In this document: positions 44,934 through 54,430 of the stretch, piece after piece
Numbering within the stretch: the stretch's first letter is position 1
Layout of the letters: the number at the start of each line of letters is the position of its first letter
Origin: Siderastrea radians
Lineage: Eukaryota; Cnidaria; Anthozoa; Scleractinia; Rhizangiidae
Assembly: GCA_964017195.1 (NCBI GenBank)
Contig: OZ024895.1
Span: forward strand, 26,639,875 to 26,703,874
Length of the DNA stretch: 64,000 bases
Direction of reading: 5' to 3'
Notes under the pieces: generated by a model
Told to the model about the DNA's origin: nothing
What the model saw: only the letters and a program-made list of their open reading frames with translations
Databases searched by the model: none
Made by a program: the position numbers and the translations under genes

Positions 44934-45911
44934 CATTCTCGTTCCCAGAGCCTAGGATCTGTTCTGTCAGCGGTGGGATCGTAGGGCTCTGGTATCAGCC
45001 ATTACCGGATGTCGTGAAATTTACGACATCCGGTAGCGCATGTCTAATTCGTTAAGGTGCTATTGCGCCTGCTCTATTCTCGTCCGTGGAGCTCTGGGAT
45101 TGACAATTCTGACAACAACTGAGAAATTTGAATTCCTATCGATCGAGTCATGGAAAAGCTGTTCGGAACCCTCTAAATCTCCTGCAATTGGCGGAAAACC
45201 TGGAGCTTTAAAAGGAGCAAACTTAAAAGGCTGCCTTTCGTGCCGTAGTTGTTCAGAAGAACGATTGTCCCTGCATTTTGCTCACGAGGTTTGGATTTGT
45301 ATCTTACCTGAATAAAGGTATTGCATTTGCGTTATACTGAATTGTACAGTTATTTTATTACATTCGTCTGGTTTCTGATGTGTGAGAATGTCAATTGTGT
45401 ACTTATCGTTTCGCCACTAAATGCTACACTGTATTACGTTTTACCCCATCGAAAATTTCCAGATCAGAAGAATTTGGCGCCCAATTCAAGTTTTTAAACA
45501 TCGACATCAAGAGGTCATTACAAAAGTTGATGAGACAGTTACACGTAAGTTTATTTATGACAAAGTTGTAGTTTTGTAGAAAATGCAGTAGCGAGAAAAG
45601 AATCGCTTGCATTTAGCGACAATCTCTAACGCTTTGAATTCTTATGTGCTTAACCAAACAGCAGCAAAATGTGGTCGCTTAATCTGCCCTAAGCCACATT
45701 GTTTGCGTGGAAATTGATCAAGTCAATATCTTAATTAATGCCCTGATTAATTCAACCGGAAATAAAACGTTATGCGTAGAAGCCAAAACATTTTAACGTT
45801 ATTGCGCATACAGTTTGAATCAGCCAATCAAAAAAAATAAATTTTTGGCCGTTACCAGAGCTACAAGAGACGTAATTTAAAAAAAGCCGCGTAGCTCTGG
45901 GGACGAGAATG
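44934..45911. mobile_element. 978-bp non-autonomous TIR element, 9-bp target duplication
   Basis: The ends CATTCTCGTTCCCAGAGC and GCTCTGGGGACGAGAATG are inverted. GGTCGTGTA is duplicated at 44925-44933 and 45912-45920. The intact site is visible in the left arm (near 42843-42852). Inside is a hairpin TACCGGATGTCGTGAAATTTACGACATCCGGTA-like at ~45003-45035 and a 91-codon frame (45040-45315) of unknown nature. Confidence 0.88.
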
Positions 45912-45956
45912 GGTCGTGTAAAGACAAAAAGGGCGCGAAATATTACGATGTCCCCC

Positions 45957-46002
45957 AACCTCGTTCCCAGGGTCCTCTGACCCTGGGAACGAGGTTGGTT
46001 TT
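45957..46002. mobile_element. Short hairpin insertion, right arm only
   Basis: CCAACCTCGTTCCCAGGGTC and its complement, with a CTCT-type loop of a few bases. Absent from the mirror position near 42805-42812. Confidence 0.85.
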
Positions 46003-46083
46003 TGGCGCCATTGACATTCACGCGAGACTCGCGGACAGACTCGCGTGAAAATGAAAATTATCCCCGCTTGCAGTCTCGCGAAG

Positions 46084-46521
46084 ATGGCCGCACCGGTTTC
46101 TATAAATTTATTTCACTTCGCGTTAGAAAATTCAGTTCAGAAAGGAGACCAGACCTCTAATGCAAAGAACGCCAATACGAGGCGCTGAAGACTGTTGTTG
46201 TTGATGGTAAAGATAGCATTTGTGTACTGCCAGGTGAATATGGAAGATATCTCAGTGACTGGCTGCCTCCATACGTTTGTGACTGACTGTGTGTGTTTTT
46301 TAAACAACAGTGGTGGAGAGAAAATTAACTCTTTTATTGTAGCCGTATCCTCATTAAACTTTTTGATAGAAGAACAAATATCAAGCATGAACGTTTTCAA
46401 GGGTACTGAAAACGTAGCCATTGTCGAGGAGTTTGAAGTGCCGCCGCAAATTTTATTTCACATCTTACGGCCCTTTACAAAATTAACAAATTTTCAGCGA
46501 CATCTTGAAAGAAAACGATAG
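46084..46521 (+). pseudogene. Unknown 145-residue frame, right-arm copy, one internal stop
   Basis: Mirror of 42294-42731: ATG at 46084, TGA at 46186, reopened to 46521. The segment 46195-46521 reads ...CQVNMEDISVTGCLHTF...EEFEVPPQILFHILRPF. Sequence changes between the two arms hit both strands' frames, so I see no clear constraint. The family is unknown. Confidence 0.4.
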
Positions 46522-46659
46522 TCATGGAGGAGGTTCTTTAGCAGTCGAATAGTGTGTAAGCTTACTAATTTGAAAAGTCTAATTGAGCAAGAAATCAACC
46601 TTAAAAAAACTTGACCTTGTTTTTAGCGCGCGGCATCGCGTAAAAATTAGCTTAAATTT

Positions 46660-46917
46660 TTTTACAGAGTGCGACTGCTTATTTATTAAGGAAGACACAG
46701 AGCAAATCAACTGTACTGATGCTATTAAACGGTCTTGGACAAAGTAGAGCGGTCATTTATTTATGAAACGTGCCTGAGCAGGCGTTGTGTTATGTTCGCC
46801 TTTCGACTGTGCTGGTGTTGTGTTTTCTCCACCACTACGTCGGTAAATATTTTACTACGGTATAAGTTTTGTACGGAAAGCTCGTTTGCCGAAATACTAA
46901 AACACTACATAGAATAA
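46660..46917 (+). other. Second open segment of the palindrome arm
   Basis: After a TTTTTTTACAG the sequence is open (SATAYLLRKTQSKSTV..., left-arm equivalent 42047-42150 minus), followed by a 60-codon frame at 46735-46917. It might be a second exon of the frame at 46084; no family recognised. Confidence 0.3.
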
Positions 46918-47212
46918 ACACAAAAAAATGACTTAGGTACAATTTATTAACGAGTATCACAGGTCTATAAATAATTCAACTCAATGAATCAAGGCAAACT
47001 GAACAGCCACTTTTTAGTACAGCTAGAAACATTAAAAATCTATCACAATCAAGGATGGACGATTTCTTACACAGACAATCAAAGTTGAGAGCGAAAACAA
47101 TTTAATCTTAATACTAGAGAAAGACCTTTTACCTACACTCGACGAGGTTTATCAGTCTTGCCAGCTGCAAACTGTCAAAGCTTACAAATACGACAGCTAT
47201 GATGCTACGATG

Positions 47213-47463
47213 CCGTTATGGGAAATTTGCATACCGAGGATCGTGCAGGCAGAAGAAATTTTGATTGGCTGTTTTGTTGAATGTCAATCAATCAAAAAAG
47301 TGGGCGGTAGAGGGGGGGCGGTAGACGTTCCGTAGAAGAATTGTATCGGGCTCTATTTTTCGTTTCACCCGTCCCGCCTGAATGTTTCACCGAGAGAAAC
47401 GAAAATAGAGCCTGATCGCAGGTTAGCTCTGAACCGAACACCGCAACAAGACGTCGTAAACGG
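47213..47463. other. Spacer with a hairpin
   Basis: A 20-bp-arm hairpin at 47346-47415 (CGGGCTCTATTTTTCGTTTC against GAAACGAAAATAGAGCCTG). Nothing else. Confidence 0.6.
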
Positions 47464-50016
47464 ATATCTCTAAAATAGGGAAAGGGGAGTCGAGGAACGG
47501 GGAACGGGGAACGGGGAACGGGGAACGGGGAACGGGGAACGGGGAACGGGGAACGGGGAACGGGGAATCTCTAAAATGGGAAATCTCTAAAACGGGGAAT
47601 CTCTAAAATAGGGAATCTCTAAAATGGGGAATCTCTAAAATAGGGAATCTCTAAAACGGGGAATCTCTAAAATAGGGAATCTCTACAATAGGGAATCTCT
47701 ACAATAGGGAATCTCTAAAACGGGGAATCTCTAAAATAGGGAATCTCTAAAATAGGGAGTCTCTAAAATAGGCAATCTCTAAAACGGGGAATCTCTAAAA
47801 TAGGGAATCTCTAAAACGGGAATCTCTAAAATAGGGAATCTCTAAAACGGGGAATCTCTAAAACAGGGAATCTCTAAAATAGGGAATCTCTAAAACGGGG
47901 AATCTCTAAAATAAGGAATCTCTAAGACGGGGAATCTCTAAAATAGGGAATCTCTAAAACTGGAATCTCTAAAATAGGGAATCTCTAAAACGGGGAATCT
48001 CTAATACAGGGAATCTCTAAAACGGAGAATCTCTAAACTAGGGAATCTCTAAAACGGTGAATCTCTAAAATAGGGAATCTATAAAATGGGGAATCTCTAA
48101 AATAGGGAATCTCTAAAATAGAGAATCTCTAAAACGGGGAATCTCTAATATAGGGAATCTCTAGAACGGGAATCTCTAAAATAGGGAATCTCTAAAACGG
48201 GGAATCTCTAAAATAGGGAATCTCTAAAACGGGAATCTCTAAAATAGGGAATCTCTAAAACGGGGAATCTCTAAAACAGGGAATCTCTAAAATAGGGAAT
48301 CTCTAAAATAGGGAATCTCTAAAATAGGGAATCTCTAACACGGGGAATCTCTAAAATAGGGAATCTCTAAAACGGGAATCTCTAAAAGAGGGAATCTCTA
48401 AAACGGGGAATCTCTAAAATAGGGAATCTCTAAAATAGGGAATCTCTAAAACGGGGAATCTCTAAAATAGGGAATCTCTAGAACGGGAATCTCTAAAATA
48501 GGGAATCTCTAAAACGGGGAATCTCTAAAATAGGGAATCTCTAAAATGGGGAATCTCTAAAATAGGGAATCTCTAAAACGGGGAATCTCTAAAATAGGGA
48601 ATCTCTAAAATAGGGAATCTCTAAAACGGGGAATCTCTAAAATAGGGAATCTCTAAAATGGGGAATCTCCAAAATAGGGAATCTCTAAAATGGGGAATGT
48701 CTAAAATAGGGAATCTCTAAAACGGGGAATCTCTAAAATGGGGAATCTCTAAAATGGGGAATCTCCAAAATAGGGAATCTCTAAAACGGGGAATCTCTAA
48801 AATGGGGAATGTCTAAAATGGGGAATCTCTAAAATAGGGAATCTCTAAGATAGGGAATCTCTAAAACGGGGAATCTCTAAAATAGGGAATCTCTAAAATA
48901 GGGAATCTCTAAAACGGGGAATCTCTAAAAATAGGGAATCTCTAAAACGGGAATCTCTAAAATAGGGAATCTCGAAAACGGGGAATCTCTAAAATAGGGA
49001 ATCTCGAAAACGGGGAATCTCTAAAATAGGGAATCTGTAAAACGGGAATCTCTAAAATAGGGAATCTCTAAAACGGGGAATCTCTAAAACAGGGAATCTC
49101 TAAAACAGAGAATGTCTAAAACAGGGAATCTCTAAAACGGGGAATCTCTAAAATAGAGAATCTATAAAATGGGGAATCTCTAAAATAGGGAATCTCTAAA
49201 ATAGGGAATCTCTAAAATGGGGAATCTCTAAAATAGGGAATCTCTAAAACGGGGAATCTCTAAAATAGGGAATCTCTAAAACGGGGAATCTCTAAAATAG
49301 GGAATCTCTAAAACGGGAATCTCTAAAATAGGGAATCTCTAAAACGGGGAATCTCTAAAATAGGGAATCTCTAAAACGGGGAATCTCTAAAACAGGGAAT
49401 CTCTAAAACGGAGAATCTCTAAAATAGGGAATCTCTAAAACGGGGAATCTCTAAAATAGAGAATCTATAAAATGGGGAATCTCTAAAATAGGGAATCTCT
49501 AAAATAGGGAATCTCTAAAACGGGGAATCTCTAAAATAGGGAATCTCTAAAACGGGGAATCTCTAAAATAGGGAATCTCTAAAACGGGGAATCTCTAAAA
49601 TAGGGAATCTCTAAAACGGGGAATCTCTAAAATAGGGAATCTCTAAAACGGGGAATCTCTAAAATAAGGAATCTCTAAAATAGGGATCTCTAAAACGGGG
49701 AATCTCTAAAATAGGGAATCTCTAAAACGAAGGATCTCTAAAATAGGGAATCTCTAAAATGGGGAATATTTAATATAGGGAATCTCTAAAACGGTAATCA
49801 CTAAAAGAGGGAATCTCTAAAACGGGGAATCTCTAAAATAGGGAACCTCTAAAATAGGCAATCACTAAAATGGGGAATCTCTAAAATAGGGAATCTCTAA
49901 AAGGGGGAATCTCTAAAATAGGGAATCTCTAAAATAGAGAACCTCTAAAATAGGGAATCTTTAAAACGGGGAATCTCTAAAACGGGGAATCTCTAAAACG
50001 GAGAATCCCTAAAACA
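47464..50016 (+). repeat. 16-bp satellite array, left (about 150 monomers)
   Basis: Tandem GGGAATCTCTAAAATA and GGGGAATCTCTAAAAC monomers, often alternating. The array opens at its outer edge with ATCTCTAAAATAGGGAAAGG and a (GGGGAAC)10 block. Duplicated blocks are visible (AATAGAGAATCTATAAAATGG at 49152 and 49455). There is no coding potential. An inverted counterpart occupies 56191-59161. Confidence 0.97.
47499..47568 (+). repeat. (GGGGAAC)10 block, G-quadruplex motif
   Basis: Ten GGGG runs at exact 7-bp spacing (47499 to 47565), each separated by AAC. This satisfies the G4-N3 quadruplex pattern repeatedly. Confidence 0.9.
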
Positions 50017-51459
50017 AAAAATTCTCGCAGCGGTCCTTTCGAAAGTCAGCTCAGCGGGGTGAAAAGGTCAAGTTCGTGGGGTAAGAATGGTGCGACCACC
50101 AGCAGTTTGTTGGTTTCTCGTTTTGACGGTTCTCTGGTTGGTGATGTATTTATGATTGCCGGTAGTAAAAACCAGCGAATACCAGTTGGGTTTTGACGTT
50201 TAGTTCGGTCAGTTCGCGTTATTGAAAGGCGTAGTAATTATTTATGTCTGTGGGGTTTATCGAATTTCGCAAAACTTATCTCCCTCGAGACATTCGGATG
50301 TATCAAGCAACCCTTTTTCCGCAATTTGTTAACTCTGTTGAATTTGCACAAGCTTTCTTCAGCTGCCATACTTTCCACGGCGGCTAATTTTCTTCTTAAC
50401 TCAGCGTTTCACTTGCACGCCGATCCAGGACCCGCATCCAGAACAACTTACGCCGTACTGATGAGCTCTAAGAAGAGCGAAACGGCTGTCTACGGCTTAA
50501 ACCCAGCTCTGTTGAAGTTCTATCGGTGTCGTGTTGATGTCTTGCAAAGTCAGTTTAGCCTTGCTGCTATGTTTGTCATTACAGATTTTTGCTGGTAGTC
50601 TTCCTGAAGTGTTTACGATCTATACTCGCCGGCCTTCATTTTTGACGCCCTGTTAGGGGGTGTGTGAATAATCCATAATCCTGGGTAAATTTTGGAAATA
50701 ATCCGTATCCCAATTTTGTCAACAAAAATATCCCTAAAACAAAATTTTCAAACAATCTATGTATAGTATTTCCTAATTACCATTGTGTGTCACATAGACT
50801 TGGGTACTGTATGTCAGGTATGTCAGGGGTTGCATTTCCATACCCCTGATGAAACGTAGGGGTGGTTACTGAGGCTGTAAACTTTGAACGTACGTGTTTA
50901 TGAAAGTGTTTCACAAATGAGCTATAATACAAAGGAAAAGAGGCTTAGCTACAGAGAACGACTTAGTCACTCAAAAATAAACATAATCCCGATCATCTCT
51001 CTTCTTGGACGCTCTTCCAGATCTTGTTGTTGTTCTAGTGAAGATATGTTCAAAGTTGTCAATGAACTCTTGATCATCCTGGTCAGATTGTTCTTGGTTG
51101 GTCAACATGTCGCCTTCATCCCGTGTTGTTTGCAGAAGTTCCTGGCAAACAATCTCTTCTAAGCACTGTATCAATACACCATGAAAACGCGTCAACACAG
51201 CATATGATTGCCTTAGCTTGAAGGGGGGCTCACAGCTCTTCCACAAGTCTCAGCGGATGAGAAATATCTTGTGAAAACCGCAGTGCACTATTTACTTGGG
51301 TACTGTCATCGAGGGGTGCTTCGAGGCTTACAAGATAGAAAGGAGATGACCTGGCCTCACTTAGGTGAACCCCGGCTTTGACACAGGCAATAATTGGCTT
51401 CTTCGGCTGCAAGAGATCAACAGGTGACAAACTTGTAATAGGTAATGAACCTTTCGATT
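50017..51459. other. Spacer inside the mirrored satellites
   Basis: 50048-50072 (AGCTCAGCGGGGTGAAAAGG...) is mirrored at 56131-56161, so the inverted symmetry extends past the satellite. AATAATCC words lie at 50665-50715. Two minus-strand frames at 50971-51246 and 51230-51595 are unrecognised; a tail reading TRTTTRSGRASKKR resembles the end of some retroelement polyproteins, but too weakly to call. Confidence 0.45.
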
Positions 51460-51959
51460 GGGCATGGATGTCACCAGTTTCATCGGCTTGTCTTGCTGTC
51501 CTTGATACTACTGTTTTCAAAGGCGAAAGATTTAACAAACAAGCAATCCTTGATATCCGCACACATTTTAAGCCGACAGAGACTTTCCAGTACACTCACT
51601 TCTCTTCCTGTCACCCACCAGGGGTTAGAAAAGGGTGTATCATAGGTGAAGCTCTAAGACTTCTTAGAACAAACTCTTCAGCGAAATCTTTCGTTGAGAA
51701 TATCAACCAATTTAAGGCACGCCTTCGTGCGAGAGACTACCCCAACAGTTTAGTAGAAAGAATAACGTCGGAAGTCAAATTCAGCGCAAGGAAGTCGGCA
51801 CTTCAACAAAGACAGCAAATGCGGAAAACAATTCTGCCTTTCTTGACAACATTCCACCCGGCTGTGCATAACCTTAAGAACATCCTTTGAGCAAATGGCA
51901 CTTAATTCAAAATCAACCATTGCTAAGAGAAATATACAAGGAACCTCCTATAATATCAT
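51460..51959 (+). pseudogene. Penelope-like element reverse transcriptase, C-terminal part
   Basis: Open to 51890, with LDTTVFKGERF, THFKPTETFQYTHFSSCHPPG, KGCIIGEALRLLRTNSS and ILPFLTTFHPAVHNLKNIL. This is the thumb-side sequence I associate with Penelope-like elements (LDTTVYKG, SCHP). After a frameshift it continues with KWHLIQNQPLLREIYKEPPI up to 51959. There it is cut by the insert, resuming at 54306. The upstream catalytic RT part is absent. Confidence 0.75.
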
Positions 51960-51994
51960 GGGTGACAAATTACTCCTTAATTTTGGCGCGAAAT

Positions 51995-52035
51995 TTCAGC
52001 GTTAATTTATAATTTCACATGTGAAATTATAAATT
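51995..52035. repeat. Palindrome ATAATTTCACATGTGAAATTAT
   Basis: Perfect palindrome TAATTTCACATGTGAAATTA-type centred near 52019. Confidence 0.7.
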
Positions 52036-52689
52036 GCTATGGCAACGGGTCTAGAGTTCAGCACCTAGATGGCGTCGAGGTTAATGATGAAGATGTTTTG
52101 TGCAGAACGAAAGCTATTCTGGAAATATTCATTGAGGATTCAATCGGTAATCTGTAAATTGTGACTTTTAATTGACTGAACTTCTCAGAAATCAACTGCA
52201 AGTCAAAAAGAAGAGAGTATTTGTGATAGTGTGACAGCGAAAGCTTTTAAACGGCGAGCCAGTTGCTGATCGAGTGATTGACCGCGAACTCAGAGAAGTA
52301 ATTCATTGGATTTGGGCACTTCTTCGAATGAAATAAAGGTCATTTTTAAATACAAATTTGCTTCCGAAGTTTACTTTCGTTTCCTGTGCGTATTTTGAAT
52401 GCATTTGTGAAGCCTTCTGAGCTTTGCTCGATGGAGCAACGTGGTGCTCGATTCAGTAAATTTGCCACTAAGCCGCGGTATTGCAGAATATACAGTTTAG
52501 ATTAACGTCAATTTAGAGTGTATATTGTGTATAGTGTCTATTCTCGAAATTACAGTGAGATAATACTTTGCATACACTTTTGACAGTGGACGCCTAAAGT
52601 GTATAATTATACATTTTATACACAATGTACAGAATAGACACAGAGATGTTGTGTCAGTTTTGGGAATAGACACTTAATGCACTTTTGAC

Positions 52690-53205
52690 TTGAAAAGTAT
52701 ATTAGACGTCTAAAGTGTATTTCGGTGTCTATTCTGTATATTGTGTATAAAGTGTATAATTATACACTTTAGACGTCTAATATACGTTTAAAGTCAAAAG
52801 TGTATAAACTGTCTATTCCCGAACTTGACTCAACATCCCGGTGTCTATTCTGTATATTGTGCATAAAGTGTATCATTATACACTTTAGACGTCTAATATA
52901 CGTCTAAAGTCAAAAGTGTATAAACTGTCTATTCCCGAACTTGACTCAACATCTCAGTGTCTATTCTGTATGTTGTGCATAAAGTGTATAATTATACACT
53001 TTAGACGTCTAATACACGTCCAAAGTCAAAAGTGTATAAAGTGTGTGTTCCCGAACTCAGTTGACTCAACATCTCGGTCTCTATTCTGTCTATTGTGTAT
53101 AAAGTGTATAATTATACTCTTTAGACGTCTAATATACGTCTAAAGTCAAAAGTGTATACAGCGTCTATTCCCAAACTTGACTCAACATCTCGGTGTCAAC
53201 AGAGT
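52690..53205 (+). repeat. 116-bp tandem array, plus orientation (4 copies)
   Basis: ATTCTGT recurs at 52731, 52847, 52963 and 53083 (spacing 116, 116, 120). Each unit holds the palindromes GTGTATAATTATACAC and TAGACGTCTA and the word CTTGACTCAACATC. Confidence 0.92.
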
Positions 53206-53319
53206 CTATAAGGTGTGTAATTTTTATTAGTGGACGACTTAATGCATAAGACATGCCGGTAAATTATGTATTGATAAAGATAGGGTGATGTATTGGAATT
53301 TTAATTTCCTTTTTTTACC

Positions 53320-53745
53320 GGGATGTTGAGTCAAGTTCGGTAATAGACAGTTTATACACTTTTGACGTTAGACTTATATTAGACGTCTAAAGTGTATAAA
53401 TATACACTTTATACACAATATACAGAATAGACACCGGGATGTTGAGTCAAGTTCGGGAATAGACAGCTTATACACTTTTGACTTAAGACTTATATTAGAC
53501 GTCTAAAGTGTATAAATATACACTTTATACACAATATACAGAATAGACACCGGGATGTTGAGTCAAGTTCGGGAATAGACAGTTAATACACTTTTGACTT
53601 TAGACTTATATTAGACGTCTAAAGTGTATAAATATACACTTTATACACAATATACAGAATAGACACCGAGATGTTGAGTCAAGTTCGGGAATAGACAGTT
53701 TATACACTTTTGACGTTAGGCGTGCATTAGACGTCTAAATAGAAA
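53320..53745 (-). repeat. 116-bp tandem array, minus orientation (about 4 copies)
   Basis: Reverse complement of the preceding array: GATGTTGAGTCAAG and GAATAGAC recur at 53425, 53541 and 53657 (spacing 116, 116). The two arrays face each other across ~115 bp. Confidence 0.92.
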
Positions 53746-54178
53746 AATTTAGTGCTGTGGGAATATACAGAATTTACACTTCATGTATAAAGTGTATAAA
53801 TAGACAGCAATAGACGTATATTGTTGTATAAATATACACTTTGTATCTCAAAGGTAAAAACTGTCTATTCTCCAATACCGGGCCTCACTCAAATTTGCCG
53901 GATAAAACGCGGATAACCTTTGCCAAGCGATTTACCTTGGTACTTTTCAAGTAAAAATTCAGAGTCTGGTGTATTTTGCTGTCGGTTACAAATACACGAA
54001 ATCGTCAAAGCGTGATAAAAACTTCCCACAAGATTTTTTCATTATTTCACTCAGAAAAATGTGAACTTTAGCCAATCTGTGTGCTTTAAACTTTTCAATG
54101 CTTGGAGTTCTCGACGCGATAAACAAGTCAAAACCCTGACGATTATGAGCGTAATTTGTCACCCATGATATTAACAGG

Positions 54179-54298
54179 TAATCAATTGGTATACTCGTGA
54201 AATTAGGAAATAATTTCACTCGTGTTTTGTCAATAATAATAATTATTAGAATTTTGACAAAACGCGCGTGAAAAATTTCACTCGTCACCATTTGATTA
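54179..54298. mobile_element. Small MITE, ~120 bp
   Basis: TAATCAATTGGTATACTCGT...TTTCACTCGTGTTTTGTC at the left pairs imperfectly with GACAAAACGCGCGTGAAA...CACCATTTGATTA at the right. Confidence 0.7.
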
Positions 54299-54305
54299 CA
54301 CATAC

Positions 54306-54430
54306 TAATCTCATACAAAAAAGGAAAATTTCTGGGGTATATACTCGTGAGAGCTAAACTATAAGGTCAAGGAAACACATTAGCACGAGCATATGAGCCG
54401 CGTTTGGCCTGTCAACACTTTATTCCACTC
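54306..54430 (+). pseudogene. Penelope-like element, continuation after the insert
   Basis: Reads LISYKKGKFLGYILVRAKL then a stop. A further ARAYEPRLACQHF follows in another frame. This matches what should follow KEPPI in the interrupted copy. No GIY-YIG endonuclease is found downstream. Confidence 0.65.

Larger units (their letters stand above)
41611..47212. repeat. 5.6-kb imperfect palindrome (large inverted duplication)
   Basis: Outer arms 41611-42852 and 45912-47212, inner arm blocks 42853-43154 and 44752-44933; the arms are reverse complements. In the 285-bp coding-like stretch 42394-42678 against 46137-46421 I count seven mismatches. The central unmatched spacer is 43155-44751. The arms differ by insertions: 42938-43085 in the left arm; 44934-45911 and 45957-46002 in the right arm. 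The left outer end CATCGTAGCTG corresponds to CATCGTAGCATCATAGCTG on the right. Confidence 0.9.
51960..54305. mobile_element. 2.35-kb insert in the Penelope-like element
   Basis: The protein frame breaks at IIS (51957) and resumes at LISYKKG (54305). TAATATCAT (51951-51959) and TAATCTCAT (54306-54314) flank the insert as a candidate 9-bp duplication with one mismatch. Within it, TCATGGGTGACAAATTAC (51956-) is mirrored by GTAATTTGTCACCCATGA (ending near 54170). The core is the mirrored 116-bp arrays. No transposase is present. Confidence 0.75.

Noticed and set aside
47464..50016. CRISPR-like array
   Set aside because: Contiguous 16-bp tandem monomers without unique spacers, in a eukaryotic context; a satellite.
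51378..51459. N-terminal extension of the Penelope-like frame
   Set aside because: Does not resemble the family; similarity starts near LDTTVFKG, so the upstream codons are probably unrelated sequence.
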